From Absidia repens (Eukaryota; Mucoromycota; Mucoromycetes; Mucorales; Cunninghamellaceae): DNA of 64,000 nucleotides. How positions within the stretch are numbered: the first letter of the stretch is position 1; each line of letters opens with the position of its first letter. The stretch spans positions 1,612,001-1,676,000 of the forward strand of contig MCGE01000003.1 in NCBI GenBank assembly GCA_002105175.1, written 5' to 3'. This document shows, in pieces, positions 41,790 through 53,030 of the stretch. Both the position numbers and the translations under genes were made by a program. Below the pieces are notes generated by a model. That model was not told the origin of the DNA, did no database searches, and saw nothing but the letters and a program-made list of their open reading frames with translations.

Positions 41790-42355
41790 GCATATATATG
41801 TGTGTGTGAAAACAGGCAGGGATTGCCATTTCGTATATGAAGTGTTCGATGGGACGGCACCTCAGTGTCTATTGGGTATTTTTGAGTGTGTTGAAAAAAC
41901 GATGGAGATGAGACAACTCCATCATTTCAAACTTGAGTGTTTCAAGCTTTGGTAAAGAGCTTATGGCCCAATTGTCGTGCTCAGCACTCAGTCTATTATG
42001 TATAGGGTTAAAAAAAAAAGCACAGAGAGTTGGAAATCAATGAATGACATGTATTATTGATGGTTTGAGTATTTGCATAGAGAATCACCCCTCCAGTTTA
42101 ATATCGTTCCGTCCCTTTCCTTGCTTGGTAGGTAAGAGAGGCCGACGGTACGGATATTGGAGTCGGAACACATATCCGTAATCCTCCGTATATGGTGTTT
42201 ATAAGCGATTTGCTGATCCTCCTCTTCTCTCTCTCAGTTTTATACAGTCAATTTTTCCTTTTTTGTCTCCATCAAATTAGAGTAAGTGCCTCTTTTTCTT
42301 CATTGTTCATGATCGATAACCGCAATTATTTTTGTGTTCGCTAAGAAAAGCAATC
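41045..42355. other. Intergenic region with truncated repeat and poly(A)
   Basis: It contains repeat copy C (41340-41720), a 29-nt A run at 41757-41785 and a CT tract near 41701-41714. An ORF across the A run (41722-41955) encodes poly-Lys and is not credible. Confidence 0.55.
41340..41720 (+). repeat. Interspersed repeat copy C (short)
   Basis: Plus-orientation copy limited to the first part of the family: a degraded 'GGCTCACATGAATTTT' box, the core ('GGGGAACCTTTTCATTTTGG', 'ACCACCATTAG') and the terminal CTGAATAAAACAGGTCTTA. It stops near 41720. Confidence 0.65.
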
Positions 42356-44142
42356 ATGTCAGAATCTATCAGTGATAAACAATCACCTCAAGGTAAAATA
42401 AAAAAAAAGACCCACAAATGGTCAAATAAAAGTGGCGGTCTAATGACCTTTTTTTGTTATGTGGGGTAGAGGGTACCAGCGGAGATATTGATGATCAACA
42501 CCAAAACGAAGAGATAATTGCATCTCAAGATAGATGGCGTGGTTGGTTGGTTGTTTTTGGAAGCTTTTTATCTCAAATTACTTCAATGGGGATAAATACT
42601 ACATGGTATACAAAAAAATAAATAAAAAAAATGAAATGTTGATTTTTCTGATGAACTATTCTTCCAAATATAGGGGAGTCATGCAAAACTACTATGAGCA
42701 GCATATATTTAACGGCACCCCAAATGCAGTTGTGGCTTTGTCCTTCGTTGGTACCTTAGGGTTATGTTTTATGAGGGCAGGAGGCCCCCTTGCACAATTC
42801 TTAGAGCCTAAAATCGGTGGTCGGAGCATTCTTTTATTGGGCTGCCTGTGTAAAGCACTTGGAATGATCATGGCAGGCTTCGCGAATCAAATATATCAAC
42901 TCTATATATGTCAGGGCTTTCTTTTTGGAATCGGAGCATCCTTATTTTATTATGTACCTTAGTGAAAAAAAAAATACACAAGGCAATATGAGCACCTGCA
43001 AGAAAAAAATAACAATTCTTCTTTTTTGTTAGGTATCACTGTCGGTCACGCCCCAATGGTTTTACAAAAGAAAGGGTCTAGCTCTTGGAATAGTGGCATC
43101 TGGATCAGGGATGGGTGGGTATTATTTTTCTTATTTCATTGATACTGTGCGATGTTTTTAAATGATTCTTATGCAAATTTTTTTTCAGGAGGTCTTGTAA
43201 TGCCTTTTATTATGGTGGCTGTGAACGATTCACTTGGTGTCCATTGGACTTTCAGAATTCTTGGATTTATTTGTCTCGGTATGGATTTAACAGCATGTAT
43301 TCTCATAAAGGAAAATCCAGCGTTGAAAAAGCCCAGGGGTGAACAAAAGAAACTGTCAGATATCATCCAGTTGAGTATACTCCGAGATACTGATTATGTG
43401 CTGTGGGTGGCTGGTAGTGTAGTAGTTTTACTGGGGTACTTTTGTCCTTTTTATTTCTTACCGTGTAAGTTGCCAAAATCAAAAAGTTAGGGAAACCCTT
43501 AGTTAAATTCCTTTTTCTGACCTTTTTTTTTTTTTTTTAAAAAAAACAAAGCCTACGGTAGATCCATCGGACTTTCCAATCCTCAAGGTGCAGTACTAAT
43601 AGCGATGGCAAGTGTAGCTAACTTTGTTGGTCGAGGTTTTACAGGGTATTGTCTCATACAGGTGATAATTTAACACGCAAAAAAATAATAACTAAGTTTT
43701 TATGTCTTTCAGATTTTGCGCTGACTACATTGGGCAGTTAAATACCAATATTTTATTCTCTCTGTTGGCGGGATTCAGTTGCTTACTGATCTGGACTTTT
43801 TCCTATACCTATGCATCGTTGATTGGATTCAGTTTTGTATTTGGGTTATTCTGCGGATCCTATTTCTCCCTACTGTCACCCATAACCTTTCAGATACTCG
43901 GCAAGGAAAAGTTCCCCACTGGCCTCTCCCTCCTTTTAATATTTAATATTATTGGCGTTTTTGGTCCAAACATTGTCAGTGCTATTGAAACTCAGTTGCT
44001 AGAAAATTCAGCAACTCAGGGACACTACTATCAACCCTTTCTTTCTTACAAACTTTTTGCTGGGGCATGCTATTTATTAGGCTCATTGATTTTAGTGATT
44101 CTGCGATTCCGCATCAATAAGAATTGGAAAAGTGTTGTTTGA
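42356..44142 (+). CDS. MFS transporter, monocarboxylate (MCT) type
   Basis: Seven exons (42356-42392, 42470-42605, 42674-42953, 43033-43114, 43189-43464, 43552-43645, 43713-44142) give 444 residues, normal for an MCT-like transporter. An acidic cytosolic N-terminus is followed by about 12 hydrophobic helices. 'DRWRGWLVVFGSFL' in helix 1 resembles the D-G-x-W-G-W MCT signature, and 'PQWFYKKKGLALGIVASGSGMGG' with the equivalent second-half 'GRGFTGFCADYIG' is typical of fungal MCT homologues. The substrate cannot be read from sequence; these proteins move monocarboxylates, riboflavin or other small molecules. The donor of exon 4 was placed at 43115 so that the junction reads Met-Gly-Gly; a donor three bases later would add one Gly. 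Confidence 0.87.
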
Positions 44143-44224
44143 AATTGAATAGAAATAAACATGATTTTTCTCACCAAAATAATTCCCAGACCAAATCCTC
44201 ACAGGAAACAAAAAATCAGTTCAA

Positions 44225-45290
44225 AGCCCGCCCACCGGGTTTTTATTTTCGTTCCTTTTTTTTCGCGCTCTTCCTTTTTTTCTTCACAATTGTTGCATTC
44301 AGGGATTATGTTGGACTTAGATTATTAGTGTTAGAACTAGTTTAGAAGGGGTTTCAGCTTAGGGATTACAAGATACATGGGGAAACCCTTTCATTTTGGA
44401 TTCAGGATTTTGGACCTCCCATTAGTTGACTTTTTGGAGCCTTCATTAGCTTAGTTTAGTAGTAGTTTGTATCTATATCTGAATAAAATATGTCTCCTTT
44501 AACTTGCTACAAAGAAAAATGTCCCACGAGTCCCTTTCATGTATTGTGAAATAGATCCCTGTTTTATTACTATCACACGCTTTTGATTAATGTTGACCAC
44601 TGCCGTGCGTCAATAACAAAAGTCCCAGTTAGTCTTCCTCACGACTTGCATAGTATATTAGCTCCATTTGCAAGTATACCTTTAGATTAGTGTTAGCTAC
44701 TCTTCAAGTCCCGTACTAGTCTCCCTCATTCTTCCTCCAATAGATCCTTCCATTAAACTCCTAATTGCAATGAATCCCCCTCCAGCCGTCTTTAGTATTA
44801 GCGTCAACCGATATGCTTCAATAAACTATGTCTTTATTATTAGTCATTCATTGACTCGCCGTATAGTACAAAAAAAAAAGTGTCGCTATTGTAGTTGTTT
44901 TGTGAGGATCCTGCCAAAAGCGAGTTTTCTAATTTATCAACTATGACTATCTTTTCCCTAAAGAACAAGGCAGTGATTGAAAAGTCTTTGATCGCTTACT
45001 ATCATGTAAATGAATATTGGGACATGTTTTGCATGTAGCCAACGTAATGGACCATTTTCACCGCCTCATTTTTTTTCTTTTTCTCGTGTAGTATAATAAT
45101 AAAGAAGCTCAAGAAGGTCGCTAGTTGACCAGAAACTGCTCATTAGAATGCCAAGTGTAAGGGAGAGGAGAATTCTACTTCATCAAAAATGACACGTCAA
45201 CAACCTTCTCCTCTGACATACAGCACAGCACAGTGTAGCAGACCAATTTTTCTCAGTGTGAGAATGTTTTGATGTTGAATATTAGAAATT
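44225..45290 (+). repeat. Interspersed repeat copy D
   Basis: Plus-orientation copy with a mutated CCGCCCACCGGG box at 44229-44240, core at about 44305-44500 ending in CTGAATAAAATATGTCTCC, further modules with ATGCTTCAATAAAC near 44813-44826, the shared 'GTGTCGCTATTGTAG' near 44880 and the distal 'GTGTAGCAGACCAATTTT' region near 45230. Nearly full length. Confidence 0.75.
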
Positions 45291-46357
45291 GAAACTACCA
45301 TGGCTTACTTTATTTTCTTGCTGAACTGCATTATAGAATAAAATTAGTGAAGAATAAAATTATGCAAACAACAATCCCCGCTAACATGCTTTTGAGCGGG
45401 ACTAGGAACTAGTTTTATTTTTCACCAATGTTCGTCCTCTTTATTTTTCTCTGCCGATGTATTTTTCCATTCAATTGATTAAATGGAGAGGTAATAGAAG
45501 ATAGTTGTCAAACATATATCAATAGTCATGCTTTACGAGTGGCAATATATATCTCAGTGACCACAAAGTAAAAACACTAGATTGAATGTCCGCTTGTACA
45601 AAAAGGACCAGGGAACGAAAAAAAGTTTGACAGTTATGGGGTCTTCTATTCCCCTTTAGGTAGGGTAGTAATTTCATGTAGATCAATGTGATAAATTGAT
45701 AATGGCGTTTTTAAAGACGATATTCTATCATATCGGATATGCAATCCACATTCATCTGAAAATCTGAAAGGATATGCTTTTACTCAGAAAAGTAAACTTC
45801 CTCACCGATCATTTTATCTCATTTCAGGTCCTTATCAAATAATCCGTTCCACTTTATCATATCTTGATACTGATATTACAGTATAGGGGAGAGGGAGGAA
45901 AAGAGTGCCTCGAATCAACTTGGTCATCAGACGCATATGAGGTGATATGATCTAGAAAAAGGAAGAGGAGAGGATGATGATAACCCTACAGTATTATACT
46001 GAAGTTCTGAATAAGTGATTATATGGTAAATGTATGGTTCATTCTTAGCTTTACCATGTGATGACTACATTATTCTTTTAATAATTCGAAAAAATCACTA
46101 CACTGTGTATTTTGCTTGTACCTTTTTTGAAACGCCGCAATTTGTACAAAAAGTGCTTTTTCCTTTTCTTTTTACTTTTCCTCTTCCATTCCACTTTATC
46201 ATTCTCGTTCGTCGTTTTTTCCATTTACTTAAATCTCTATCTCTTTTTTTATTCTACTCTTCTTATTTTACACTTAATTAAAAAAAAACGCACTTACTCA
46301 CGGACACAACCACTAGCATTCACACTTTACCTCTCAGGTTGGACGATCGCAAAAAGA
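45291..46357. other. Intergenic region, no gene seen
   Basis: AT-rich spacer upstream of the PH-domain gene, with a pyrimidine-rich stretch at 46150-46270. In-frame ATGs at 46112 belong to this leader and were not used as start. Confidence 0.5.
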
Positions 46358-47831
46358 ATGGTGGACCCGGTTTGCGCTTATTCTCAGTTGTATCATGTGG
46401 CGTTTCAAAACACGATGAAAAAAGCGATGTTTTTTATCGATCGCCAATTACAGGACTGGACTTCTTTGACCAAATATAACTTGTTTGACCAGCACCGACG
46501 TATTACGGGGGACCCACACCATCCATACTCAACTTACTCAACCTCTACCACAACCACAACACTTTCACCCACGTCCGACTCTTTTACATCATCCACCCAT
46601 ACAAATAATGATCGTCAGCATGACAGTGTTATGTGTGATGATGATATTCCCGGCGGTACCCAAACAACAAGCACCCTATCCGCACCATCCAATGTTCGTT
46701 TTCTTCCCCTTTGTTTTTCATCATCATCAAGTCAATCCTTGCTTCCTACACAATACCATACCCTTCTTACATCGGAACCAAAGAAATTACTACATCAACA
46801 ACCAATCCCATCCTTGCGGAAACCCCATACCACCACCAAGTCCCGACCGTTGTCGATGCCGATCCTTCCAGTACTACAGACGCAACGGCCACAAACTCCA
46901 CCACCTCTTTATTGCAATATCACCCACTCCAGTAGCAAAACCACGCAGGACGACGAAGACCCCTACATCCGTGCTACCAGGAAATGGCAAAACCGGCGCT
47001 CATGTATTATATTACCTCGGGAGGAAGAAGGTCGTGAAGATCTTCCTCCGTATCATTGCAGGTGAATGGTATAGGGTGGATGACGAACGATCACTTTTTT
47101 TTTTTTGCTAACTCTCCTTTTTTTTCGATATTAGTGTTTACAAAATGGCCATCATGAATGTCAAGATGGAACGCAACAGTGTCGGCAAAAAAATCAATCG
47201 GAGACCTTGGAGGTAAGTAAGGTATCACAAAAGGAAAGGGATGGGGGATGTGGGTCCGTCCTCCGGCGAGTGGTGTTTTGTGTGACCCATGGAGCTGACC
47301 TTGTGTGCCTTTTTTTTCTTTTTTTTTTTTGTTAGACGGGTTTATATTGAATTATGGGGAACAGTATTAAGGATCTATCCATTGGGTTGGTTTTGGTCGA
47401 CGATCGCCAATGAACCAATACATACGATCTCTTTGGCTGGAGCGGAAGCGTCGCGTGCTGTCGATTATGTCAAACGACCCTGTGTCTTGCGATTAACAGG
47501 TCACACTGGCATTCAACTCTTGGTGCAATCTTCAACAGTTGAAGAAATGATGTCTTGGATAGAACACATACAAGCAGGTATGCAGCGCTGCTGGCGGGGT
47601 TAGCGATTCATCATGTGGTGCCTGTATTTATTTATTTAATTTTTTTTTTTTTTTTTTTGGCCTCATTTAGGAATCAACATATCACTGGATTTGGAGGAAC
47701 GCCCAATGCCCAAGTTTCTGACGCTCCAGCCAAGACGTGGGGTGGATACGGGTATACTATGTGCCAGAATGGCCGAATTAGAACGAAGACGAGAACAAAG
47801 ACGACGGACGCAACAAGAAATATTAGCTTAG
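46358..47831 (+). CDS. PH-like-domain protein of unknown function
   Basis: Exons 46358-47061, 47135-47212, 47336-47577 and 47671-47831 give 394 residues. The start at 46358 avoids the hydrophobic, T-rich-encoded leader upstream. The N-terminus ('MVDPVCAYSQLYHVAFQNTMKKAMFF') may be helical; residues about 50-215 are Thr/Ser/Pro-rich and disordered. From about residue 225 the pattern 'PPYHCSVYKMAIMNVKME', 'RRVYIELWGTVLRIY' and 'VLRLTGHTGIQLLVQ...MMSWIEHIQAG' fits a pleckstrin-homology fold with its final Trp helix. The end is Arg/Glu-rich. PH domains bind phosphoinositides or proteins; a membrane-signalling role is inference. I do not recognise an orthologue by name. Confidence 0.72.
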
Positions 47832-48714
47832 CTTTTGATACACCCCTGGCTGATTGTTGTGGATGGTGGTTTGCTGGATTAGTAGTTAGCTTTAGTTGTC
47901 TTTTTTTCGGTGTATGTATGATAGTTAGAATCAACTCAATAAAAATCAAATAAAGATATCACATTATTTGTATGTAAAACAAAACATTCTACGTATATGG
48001 GATGATCGGCTAGTGTTGGAGTCAAACTCTGTCTATATTGGAATTTAATAAAAGTGGCGGGGACAAAGGACCAACTGTATGTGTGCATGTTTGTATTGTA
48101 GAAGTGAACATGATGCGTACTGGACTTTTTTTTTGGTGGGGGAGGTGGGCTATGGTTGGTCAATTTGTATATTTTTATTAGAAAAATGAAAAAAAAGATG
48201 GAAGAAACATAAACAATGGTACAATAGAGAGACATGTGCGTATATCTTATGGGTAAAAATGGGTGGGATGCTAACTTTGGCTGAATTGAGTCAAAGAGGG
48301 AAAAATAAGCAAAATATGGTGTGTATATGTCTATATTATTAGTGGTGAATGAATTTGCAGAATAAGATAATAAATTTGTTTGGAGTTGGGTTGAATAATG
48401 TTTCATTTTTTTTATTAAAAATCATTGATAAAATAAAAGGGGACAAATAAATATAATATATAAAAGTGGCACATTTGCGTGTATTATAGTGGTAAAAGGT
48501 GGGTCAGATTGTGTAAAAAGTATGCTAAGGGGGGGGGGGAGGGAGGGGACAACGACATTAAAGACGAAGGAGAAAAGAATAATAAGAAACTAAAGTAAAA
48601 CTGTACATGTATGTGTTTTGTGTATAAAAAAAAAGAAGATAAATAAAGAGGATGAGAGAAGAGAGAGGGGTAGGGTAAAGCAGACTAATCAACGAAGGAG
48701 ATCCATCACTTTGT
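47832..48714. other. Convergent 3' region with G-rich tract
   Basis: Tail-to-tail spacer. An AATAAAAATCAAATAAA signal pair near 47937 serves the PH-like gene. The G-rich run is at 48529-48548. ORFs on the minus strand here (for example 47936-48406) are low-complexity and unsupported. Confidence 0.6.
48529..48548 (+). repeat. G-rich tract
   Basis: Eleven G, then GGG and GGGG separated by single A, about 170 bp beyond the LCB1 stop codon. It could form a G-quadruplex on the plus strand. Confidence 0.85.
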
Positions 48715-50677
48715 CTATTTTCGCCATTTGGTCAACACCTTCACAAGAGCCGTTTTAACAACACCGCTAGCCTTATCATTTTCTTTCTTGCTGAGACCAG
48801 TGGTGACATAGATCTTGATACTGGGGCGAGGGCAATGTCGTTCTTGATCATAAACATACTTGGCACGAGTCACCAAGACACCCTGAGAGCCACATTCATC
48901 CACCACGTCCTGTAGTAATGTTTCTTCATCTTCACGAGCAATGTCCCGTTCCTGATCACGTAGTCGAGACCGCAAAAAGGATTGTTTGATTCGAATATGG
49001 AAGAATGGCGCAGGAGAATCAAGATCGGCAGAATACAATTCGACAAGCGGCTCCAATGATTTGTGTAAAAGAGTTTGACGGAAGCTGCGGCTACGTTCGT
49101 TCAATTCCAATAAAAGACTAGGTTGTTGTCCAATGATATTCAAGGCTTCCGAAGCACTGACCGCCAACATAGCAGGGATCGATGCGGAGAAGCAATAGGC
49201 GCTACCGGATAAACGTTGGTGATCCACGATTTCGACGCTGCCCGCACAAAATCCACCGGAAGCACAAATCACTGTCGCCATTGATCCTACAATCATGTCC
49301 ACATCGGTTGCCTAAATAAAAAAAAAAAAGAGTGAGTTTCGAAGTACTTTTAAAGACGTTCGTAGTCCATATTCAACCGAAATATGATCCATATCGTTCA
49401 CATATACTTCGCACTTTAACTTACAGGAATATTGAATAAATCAGTCAAACCAGCACCACGACGGCCCACCACACCGATAGATTGTGATTCATCCAAAATC
49501 AAACGATACTTGAATTTCTTTTTCAGTTCCACCAATCTATCCAACGGAGCAATGTCACCAAGATTGGCAGAAAGACCCTCGGTAACAATGAATCGACGTG
49601 TCAACCGCTTGTTATGCTATATGTCATGATAAATATAAAACAACAGTCAGTACAACATATATCACAAAACATCATATCACGCTTATTCCACTATACTCAC
49701 TATCAAATCATCAGAGCGTATGTCTTCCAAAACGCGTTCCAAGTCCTCCATGTCATTATGCTTGAACCATCGGATATTGGATCGGGATATTTGGACGCCT
49801 TTTTGTGTGGCAAAGCTAATCCCTTCATCACTATATTATCAAATAAAAACGAATCAGTGACGTTGTATACATATATAACTAACTTTTTTTTTTACATACA
49901 CTACTAATAAATCGCCGCGCTTCGAGAATGCCGGAATGACAGATGAGATGGTCGAGAATCCTTGGGCATAGATGATAGCTTCCTCTGTACCCAAAAATGA
50001 TGCAATGTTCCGTTCCAAATCCATGTGAACGTCAATGGTGCCATAAAAACCGGGAGGACCACATGAACCCACACCATAATCTTTCAATGTATCGATTGCT
50101 TTTTGTCGGATAGTATCGGATGCCACCAAGTTCAAATGGTTGCTTGTTGCCAAGTTCATCATTGGTTTCGAGTGTCCGGCTACTTTTGGTTTGACGCCTT
50201 GAGGTCCAATGATTTGAGGTGTCTTTTCCAGGTTGAGTCGATCAAAGGCGGATAATTTGGGTGTTAATGGTTCAGGTTGCCATTCTTCTACTAGATCGTC
50301 CACTTCCTATATAGCGTGGAGAAAAAAGAAAAATAGGTGCATGTCAAACGTCAGTGTCAAATTGTTGTGGTTGGCTTTTGCATAATACAATAATTGCATC
50401 GTCTATTAGTCTCCAATTTGCTACAGAAACTTACTTTTCTTGTCAGTTTTACTGCATTGTCATGAGGTTTGTATTTCTTGGAAAACATGTATCTAAGGGC
50501 AAAGAAGACCAAAAAGAGTTCCAGAACAATCCTAAAAGGATCATCCTGATACGCAGTCTTGAGATAGTTGAGTGCAATGTGGGATCCAGGAATAGATAAT
50601 ATGAATTCATACAGGTTGTTGACAGTTGAATTGATAAAGAGCGCCTGCTCTTGATCTATTTGAGAACTGGCGCTCAT
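48715..50677 (-). CDS. LCB1: Serine palmitoyltransferase subunit 1
   Basis: Five exons on the minus strand (50677-50435, 50306-49900, 49830-49701, 49616-49425, 49311-48715) give 522 residues, as in LCB1/SPTLC1. A luminal/transmembrane N-terminus ('[16 protein letters not shown]', about residues 50-66) precedes the alpha-oxoamine synthase fold with 'NYL'-type 'SNHLNLV', '[18 protein letters not shown]', '[10 protein letters not shown]', '[18 protein letters not shown]' and '[15 protein letters not shown]'. The PLP-lysine position is not Lys, as usual for this subunit, so catalysis depends on partner LCB2, not in this window. The complex condenses serine and palmitoyl-CoA at the ER, the first step of sphingolipid synthesis. 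Several residues around the Cys of '[10 protein letters not shown]' correspond to the human disease-linked site. Confidence 0.95.
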
Positions 50678-50936
50678 GACGTTGAAAAAAAAGAGAGAAT
50701 AAAAAAATAAAAGAAAGAAAATAAACCCAAAAAAATATAAACAACACTTCAAACCTGTATCCCCATCACATTTTTCATAGCCCGCCCGTCAGTCACAACT
50801 CTTGGCTGCTTCTTGGCCGTACATAACAAAAGACAAAGTCATGCAACACAAATCTCCCCTCCCATCATTTTTCATTCGTCAATCATGTAGTATACGCATA
50901 TAAAAAAAAATACAAAATCATTTATTAAACTAAAAA

Positions 50937-52411
50937 CTAAGAAGAGCCACTACTAGCAAACCATTGAATGCTACCATCATCAGATACAGATACGAACTTG
51001 GTCCCTTCTTGGTTCCAAGCTATGCCCCATATCTATGTAATATGGTTATAGAAAAAAAGTCAGTTGTCAATCAAAATCCTAGGCTATCACATGATATTTC
51101 CATAACTAACCTGATCTGTCTGTGCTTCTTGTGTTTCCAATACGGAGCGAGTTGTCAAATCCCACACTTTGATCTTGTTATCAGAACTACCACTAACTAC
51201 TTGCTGCTTGGCATCATCTTGATTTGTCGCCACACAAAGGACCCACCCACTATGACCTGTCAGCACCGACGCCAATTGTCCATGCTCCACATCGTATACA
51301 TAAATGCATTTATCGTCATTTCCACTAATCAAAGTCCTGTTATCTGGCGCGAATGATACTGATCTTACTGCCATGGCATGTGCTATACAAACGAAGAGTT
51401 TAAGAACAACGTGATCATGTATACCGTATTCCCATCGCTAAACACTCACTACCATTCACTTACTTGATAAGGTATGAGCCAACTGATTTGATTCCATATT
51501 GAAGACATAGATTGATCCATCTTGAGCACCACCCGCCAGATACTTCCCATCATTGCTCTATTTTATATATGCAATTTGTGAGTCTGACCCATTTCCAGTT
51601 CCATGTACATTTTCTTTCAACAAGTATAAGAATCAACCACTTACATAAGCAACGCACATAAGGAATTTGTTTTTTGTAGGTAATGTTGATAGTTTTTCTC
51701 CAGATTCAATGTTGAATATGTTGATATTGCCATCATGGGACCCCGTAGCGACAGTTTTGCCGTCAGGATGGAAGCGAGCTGACCAGGCTTCCACAGGTGA
51801 AACTGGGATAGTTTTGATACAAGTACCGTCGAGTTCCATATCCCATACACGTAGTGTTGAATCAATGGAGGAAGATACAAGTCCTACAAAAAGCGAAAAA
51901 GAATAGAGTGAGTTTGGCGAGAGTCACTGATGGTTAGTTTGTTTTGTTTTCAAAAGCATGCTTACGAGTTCCATCCATAGAAAAAGATACAGAAATGACG
52001 CCAAGTGTATGTCCTTCCAGGGTCCAAAGTAGTTCACCTGAAAGACCATCCCTGTGAATACAAGTGTATTAAAAGGTGAATGCCGTTGGTTTCTTTTTAT
52101 TGCTTTAAAAAGTGTGCTTTTTACCATATCTTGATATGATTATCTACTGATCCGGTGGCAATAAAATTAGTATGCCGAGACCAATCGACACACCAAATAC
52201 CATCGTCATGTGCTATCAAGTAAAATATAAATTGTTAGCAAATCAAAGTTCCTTTTATTATTCTGATAGATGGTTCAAAACACGTACCTCTTTCGTTTTT
52301 GATGGTTGGGATATAAGTGGTAGGCTGTGAATCAATAAAAAGAGAATGGGTTAGTAAGATTGAATTTCGTTGGAACGCATGAAGAAATACGTGTTTAAAG
52401 TTGTTTACCAT
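50937..52411 (-). CDS. WD40-repeat protein, Ski8/WDR61-like
   Basis: Coding exons on the minus strand: 52411-52409, 52324-52288, 52212-52125, 52051-51966, 51883-51645, 51557-51464, 51382-51111, 51032-50937, giving 304 residues, the size of WDR61. Seven WD40 blades can be traced ('GIWCVDW', 'GSVDNHIKIWDG', 'SSSIDSTLRVWDME', 'TGSHDGNINIFNIE', 'AGGAQDGSIYVFNME', 'SGNDDKCIYVYDVE', 'SGSSDNKIKVWDL'). The start 'MPTTYIPTIKNE.AHDDGIW' and short length fit the Ski8/WDR61 group, which serves the Ski exosome cofactor complex, Paf1C and, in yeasts, meiotic recombination. The start codon is the last three bases of exon 1. Confidence 0.82.
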
Positions 52412-53030
52412 ATATGATTTCGTTTGTCTGTAAGAAAATATTCTAAAGCGAAAAAAGAAAAAAACAAAGGTTCAATCAATGTTGCCCAAAAAATAAAAAG
52501 CGGACTTGGAAATTAAAAATTGGGAACTCTTGTTGTATGACTTTTGATGCGGCACAGCATTATGTATCCCTTAAACTATAGTGTAGAAATAAAGATATAA
52601 TATAAAAATTGAATATGACAAAAGGGTTTAATCATTGATGGCATAGTAAGGGTTTGATCGTGATGATCTGCATGAACGAAAAATAAAGGTAAGGAGAACA
52701 AGTTGGCATCAAAAAAAAAAAAAATGTCTGATAAGGAAAGGAGAGGTGAACAAAGAGAGAGAACTGTTCTGTAAATATTTGATATTTTATTTTTGATTCC
52801 CCTTTTTTGTAGTCTGATAGATAAGAATGAGCAGCAGGATTGATAAAGAAAGTTTCTATCTATCTGGGTTTAAAAATAATGCTTCAAATGCTGGTGATTT
52901 TTTTCTTTTTCCTCTCTCTCTTTATCTTCTTTTTACCTCTTCTTTTGCACTCTACATACCTTTTTATTTCATATATACCACACCTTATATCATATTCGTC
53001 TACTAGCATTTGATAAACTACTCTCAAGTC
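52412..53030. other. Divergent region between Ski8-like and kelch-BTB genes
   Basis: The 5' leaders of both genes lie here. The plus-side leader (52890-53000) is pyrimidine-rich with CT clusters. No gene; no firm TATA box. Confidence 0.5.

Noticed and set aside
41722..41955. ORF crossing a 29-nt A run
   Set aside because: Poly-Lys from a homopolymer, no family signal.
46112..46357. N-terminal extension of the PH-like protein from an upstream ATG
   Set aside because: The extra residues are Phe/Leu-rich products of the pyrimidine-rich leader; such leaders precede most genes here and are probably untranslated.
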